From positions 1 through 24,715 of the forward strand of contig CAZNIP010000044.1 in assembly GCA_964573115.1 (NCBI GenBank): a DNA stretch of 24,715 bases. The letters run 5' to 3'. The notes under the pieces were generated by a model that saw only the letters and a program-made list of their open reading frames with translations, was not told where the DNA came from and searched no databases. Below, piece by piece: positions 23,494 through 24,715 of this stretch. The translations under genes were made by a program, and so were the position numbers. Origin of the DNA: CAYOID01 sp964573115 (GTDB lineage: Bacteria > Desulfobacterota > Desulfovibrionia > Desulfovibrionales > Desulfothermaceae). Every line of letters starts with the position of its first letter. Position 1 is the first letter of the stretch.

Positions 23494-24039
23494 ATGATGT
23501 CATTTGCCGAGCTCATCAGAAAGCGCCAGAGCGTCAGGGAGTACACAGACAGGCCTGTGGAGCAGGACAAGCTGGAAACCCTTGTTGAATCAGTCCGCCT
23601 CGCTCCCTCGGCCAGCAACTCCCAGCCCTGGAAGCTCATCTTCGTGGACGAGCCTCAGCTCAAGCGCCAGGTGGCCCAGGCCACCTTCAGCAAGGTCCTC
23701 TCCTTCAACTCTTTTGCCCTGCAGGCCCCGGTGATTGCCGTCCTGGCCCAGGAGAAGCCCAGGGTCATCACCCAGATCGGAGGCCGGATCAAGGACAAGG
23801 AGTACCCCTTGATCGACATCGGGGTCGCGGCGGCCCACTTTTGTCTTCAGGCCGCGGAACTCGGACTGGGGACCTGCATGATCGGTTGGTTTCAGGAGCA
23901 GAAGATCAAGGACCTGCTGCACATTCCTCAGGGGACCGGCGTCGGCCTGCTCATCACCCTGGGGTATTCCAACGCTCCGCTTCGAGACAAGATCCGCAAG
24001 CCTGCAAAGGCCATGAGCAGCTCCAACAGCTATGAATGA
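23494..24039 (+). CDS. Nitroreductase-family FMN protein
   Basis: The 181-residue protein has the nitroreductase FMN motifs: FAELIRKRQSVREYTDRPV at the N-terminus, SVRLAPSASNSQPWKLIFV, and the late IDIGVAAAHFCLQAAELGLGTCMIGWF. These proteins use FMN and NAD(P)H to reduce nitro, quinone or related compounds; the substrate is unknown. The start is at either of two adjacent ATG codons (23494 or 23497), with no good ribosome binding site, so the mRNA may be nearly leaderless. Its stop overlaps the HD gene by ATGA. Confidence 0.88.
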   Translation: MMSFAELIRKRQSVREYTDRPVEQDKLETLVESVRLAPSASNSQPWKLIFVDEPQLKRQVAQATFSKVLSFNSFALQAPVIAVLAQEKPRVITQIGGRIKDKEYPLIDIGVAAAHFCLQAAELGLGTCMIGWFQEQKIKDLLHIPQGTGVGLLITLGYSNAPLRDKIRKPAKAMSSSNSYE

Positions 24040-24680
24040 CCCCGCAACAGCATGAGGACAGCCCCCGAATGGACGACCACGACCGCCTCGAGGCCCAGAT
24101 TCGATTCGTGCTCGAGATCGACAAGCTCAAAGGGATCCAGCGCCGATCCTACCTGCTCAACGCAGAGCGCAGGGAAAACAGCTCCGAGCATTCCTGGCAC
24201 ATTGCCGTCATGGCCATGGTCCTGGCAGAACACGGCGATCCAGACCTGGACCTGTTCCGCGTCCTGGTCATGCTCCTGGTGCACGACCTGGTGGAGATCG
24301 ATGCCGGAGACACCTACTGCTACGACCAGGAAGGGGCCCGGGACAAGGTCCAGCGGGAGCAGGAGGCTGCAGAGAGGATTTTCGGCCTGCTGCCCCAAGA
24401 TCAGGACCAGTGGATGAAGGGCCTGTGGGAGGAGTTCGAGGCCGGCCAGACCCCGGAGGCCAGGTTTGCCCATGCCGTGGACAGGCTCATGCCACTCCTG
24501 CACAACTATCACACCCATGGCAGGAGCTGGCAGGAACACGCCATCACTCAGGACGAGGTCCAGGACAGGATGCGTCCGGTGCGCGAAGGTTCGACAACCC
24601 TTGGCCAACTGGCCTGGGAGATCATCGACCAGGCCGTGGCCAAAGGCTATCTCCGCCCCAACGGGTCCACATCTGATTGA
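24036..24680 (+). CDS. HD-domain hydrolase (YfbR-like 5'-nucleotidase family)
   Basis: The 214-residue product has the HD metal-site residues in order: RRENSSEHSWHIAVMAM (first histidine), LLVHDLVEIDAGD (HD pair) and HAVDRLMPLLHN (late aspartate). This is the layout of the YfbR/HD-domain nucleotidases that dephosphorylate deoxynucleoside 5'-monophosphates. I list the ATG that overlaps the nitroreductase stop (ATGA), implying coupling, but an ATG at 24069 (MDDHDR) preceded by GAGGA is equally plausible and matches where the family usually begins. Function beyond phosphohydrolase is not clear. Confidence 0.85.
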   Translation: MTPQQHEDSPRMDDHDRLEAQIRFVLEIDKLKGIQRRSYLLNAERRENSSEHSWHIAVMAMVLAEHGDPDLDLFRVLVMLLVHDLVEIDAGDTYCYDQEGARDKVQREQEAAERIFGLLPQDQDQWMKGLWEEFEAGQTPEARFAHAVDRLMPLLHNYHTHGRSWQEHAITQDEVQDRMRPVREGSTTLGQLAWEIIDQAVAKGYLRPNGSTSD

Positions 24681-24715
24681 GGGACTGCCGGACAGCTCTG
24701 TTCAGGTGCCAGCCC

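Overview
The window looks like chromosomal DNA (about 60% GC by eye) from a Gram-negative, probably anaerobic or microaerophilic bacterium. A Desulfovibrionales-type Desulfobacterota host is my best guess. It rests on gene types (ADP-forming acyl-CoA synthetase fused to a GNAT domain, CxxC DUF89 protein, small CxxC thioredoxin-like protein, exported nickel SOD) and not on any rRNA or marker gene, so it is inference. No rRNA, tRNA, CRISPR array, insertion sequence or phage gene was found.

Layout. 75-3440 (+): acyl-CoA synthetase/acetyltransferase fusion, then a PilZ protein. 3494-16269 (-): a 15-gene phosphonate cluster read as phnD - FecR-domain gene - phnC - phnE - hexapeptide acetyltransferase - PhnO-like GNAT - phnM - phnF - phnG - phnH - phnI - phnJ - phnK - phnL - phnN - 2H/CPDase-like gene (16 ORFs counting the last). 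16681-18758 (+): thioredoxin-like, DUF89 and CPBP genes. 18915-20795 (-): bifunctional ornithine-lipid synthase (OlsF type). 21153-21992 (+): 3-hydroxybutyrate dehydrogenase-like SDR. 22025-23339 (-): nickel superoxide dismutase and an SRPBCC protein, separated by about 450 nt without a supported gene. 23494-24680 (+): nitroreductase and HD-domain hydrolase.

How it works together. The cluster encodes ABC import (PhnCDE), the C-P lyase core (PhnGHIJ with PhnK), PhnL, PhnM and PhnN, so it should release phosphate from phosphonates and return the ribose as PRPP. The one pathway step without its usual enzyme here is PhnP, which opens 5-phosphoribosyl 1,2-cyclic phosphate. The last gene, in ATGA overlap with phnN, is a 2H phosphoesterase resembling the CPDases that open ADP-ribose 1'',2''-cyclic phosphate, and is a strong candidate to replace PhnP. 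A membrane-anchored FecR-domain protein of unknown role lies between phnD and phnC. A HutC-type operator upstream of phnD fits the internal repressor PhnF.

A second phosphate-economy gene, olsF, makes phosphorus-free ornithine lipids. Upstream of it are three perfect 11-bp-spaced repeats that look like a PhoB box, followed by a promoter. The window therefore pairs phosphonate scavenging with phospholipid replacement, apparently under two different regulators (PhnF for phn, PhoB for olsF). Hairpins sit at four junctions inside the phn cluster and may set expression ratios.
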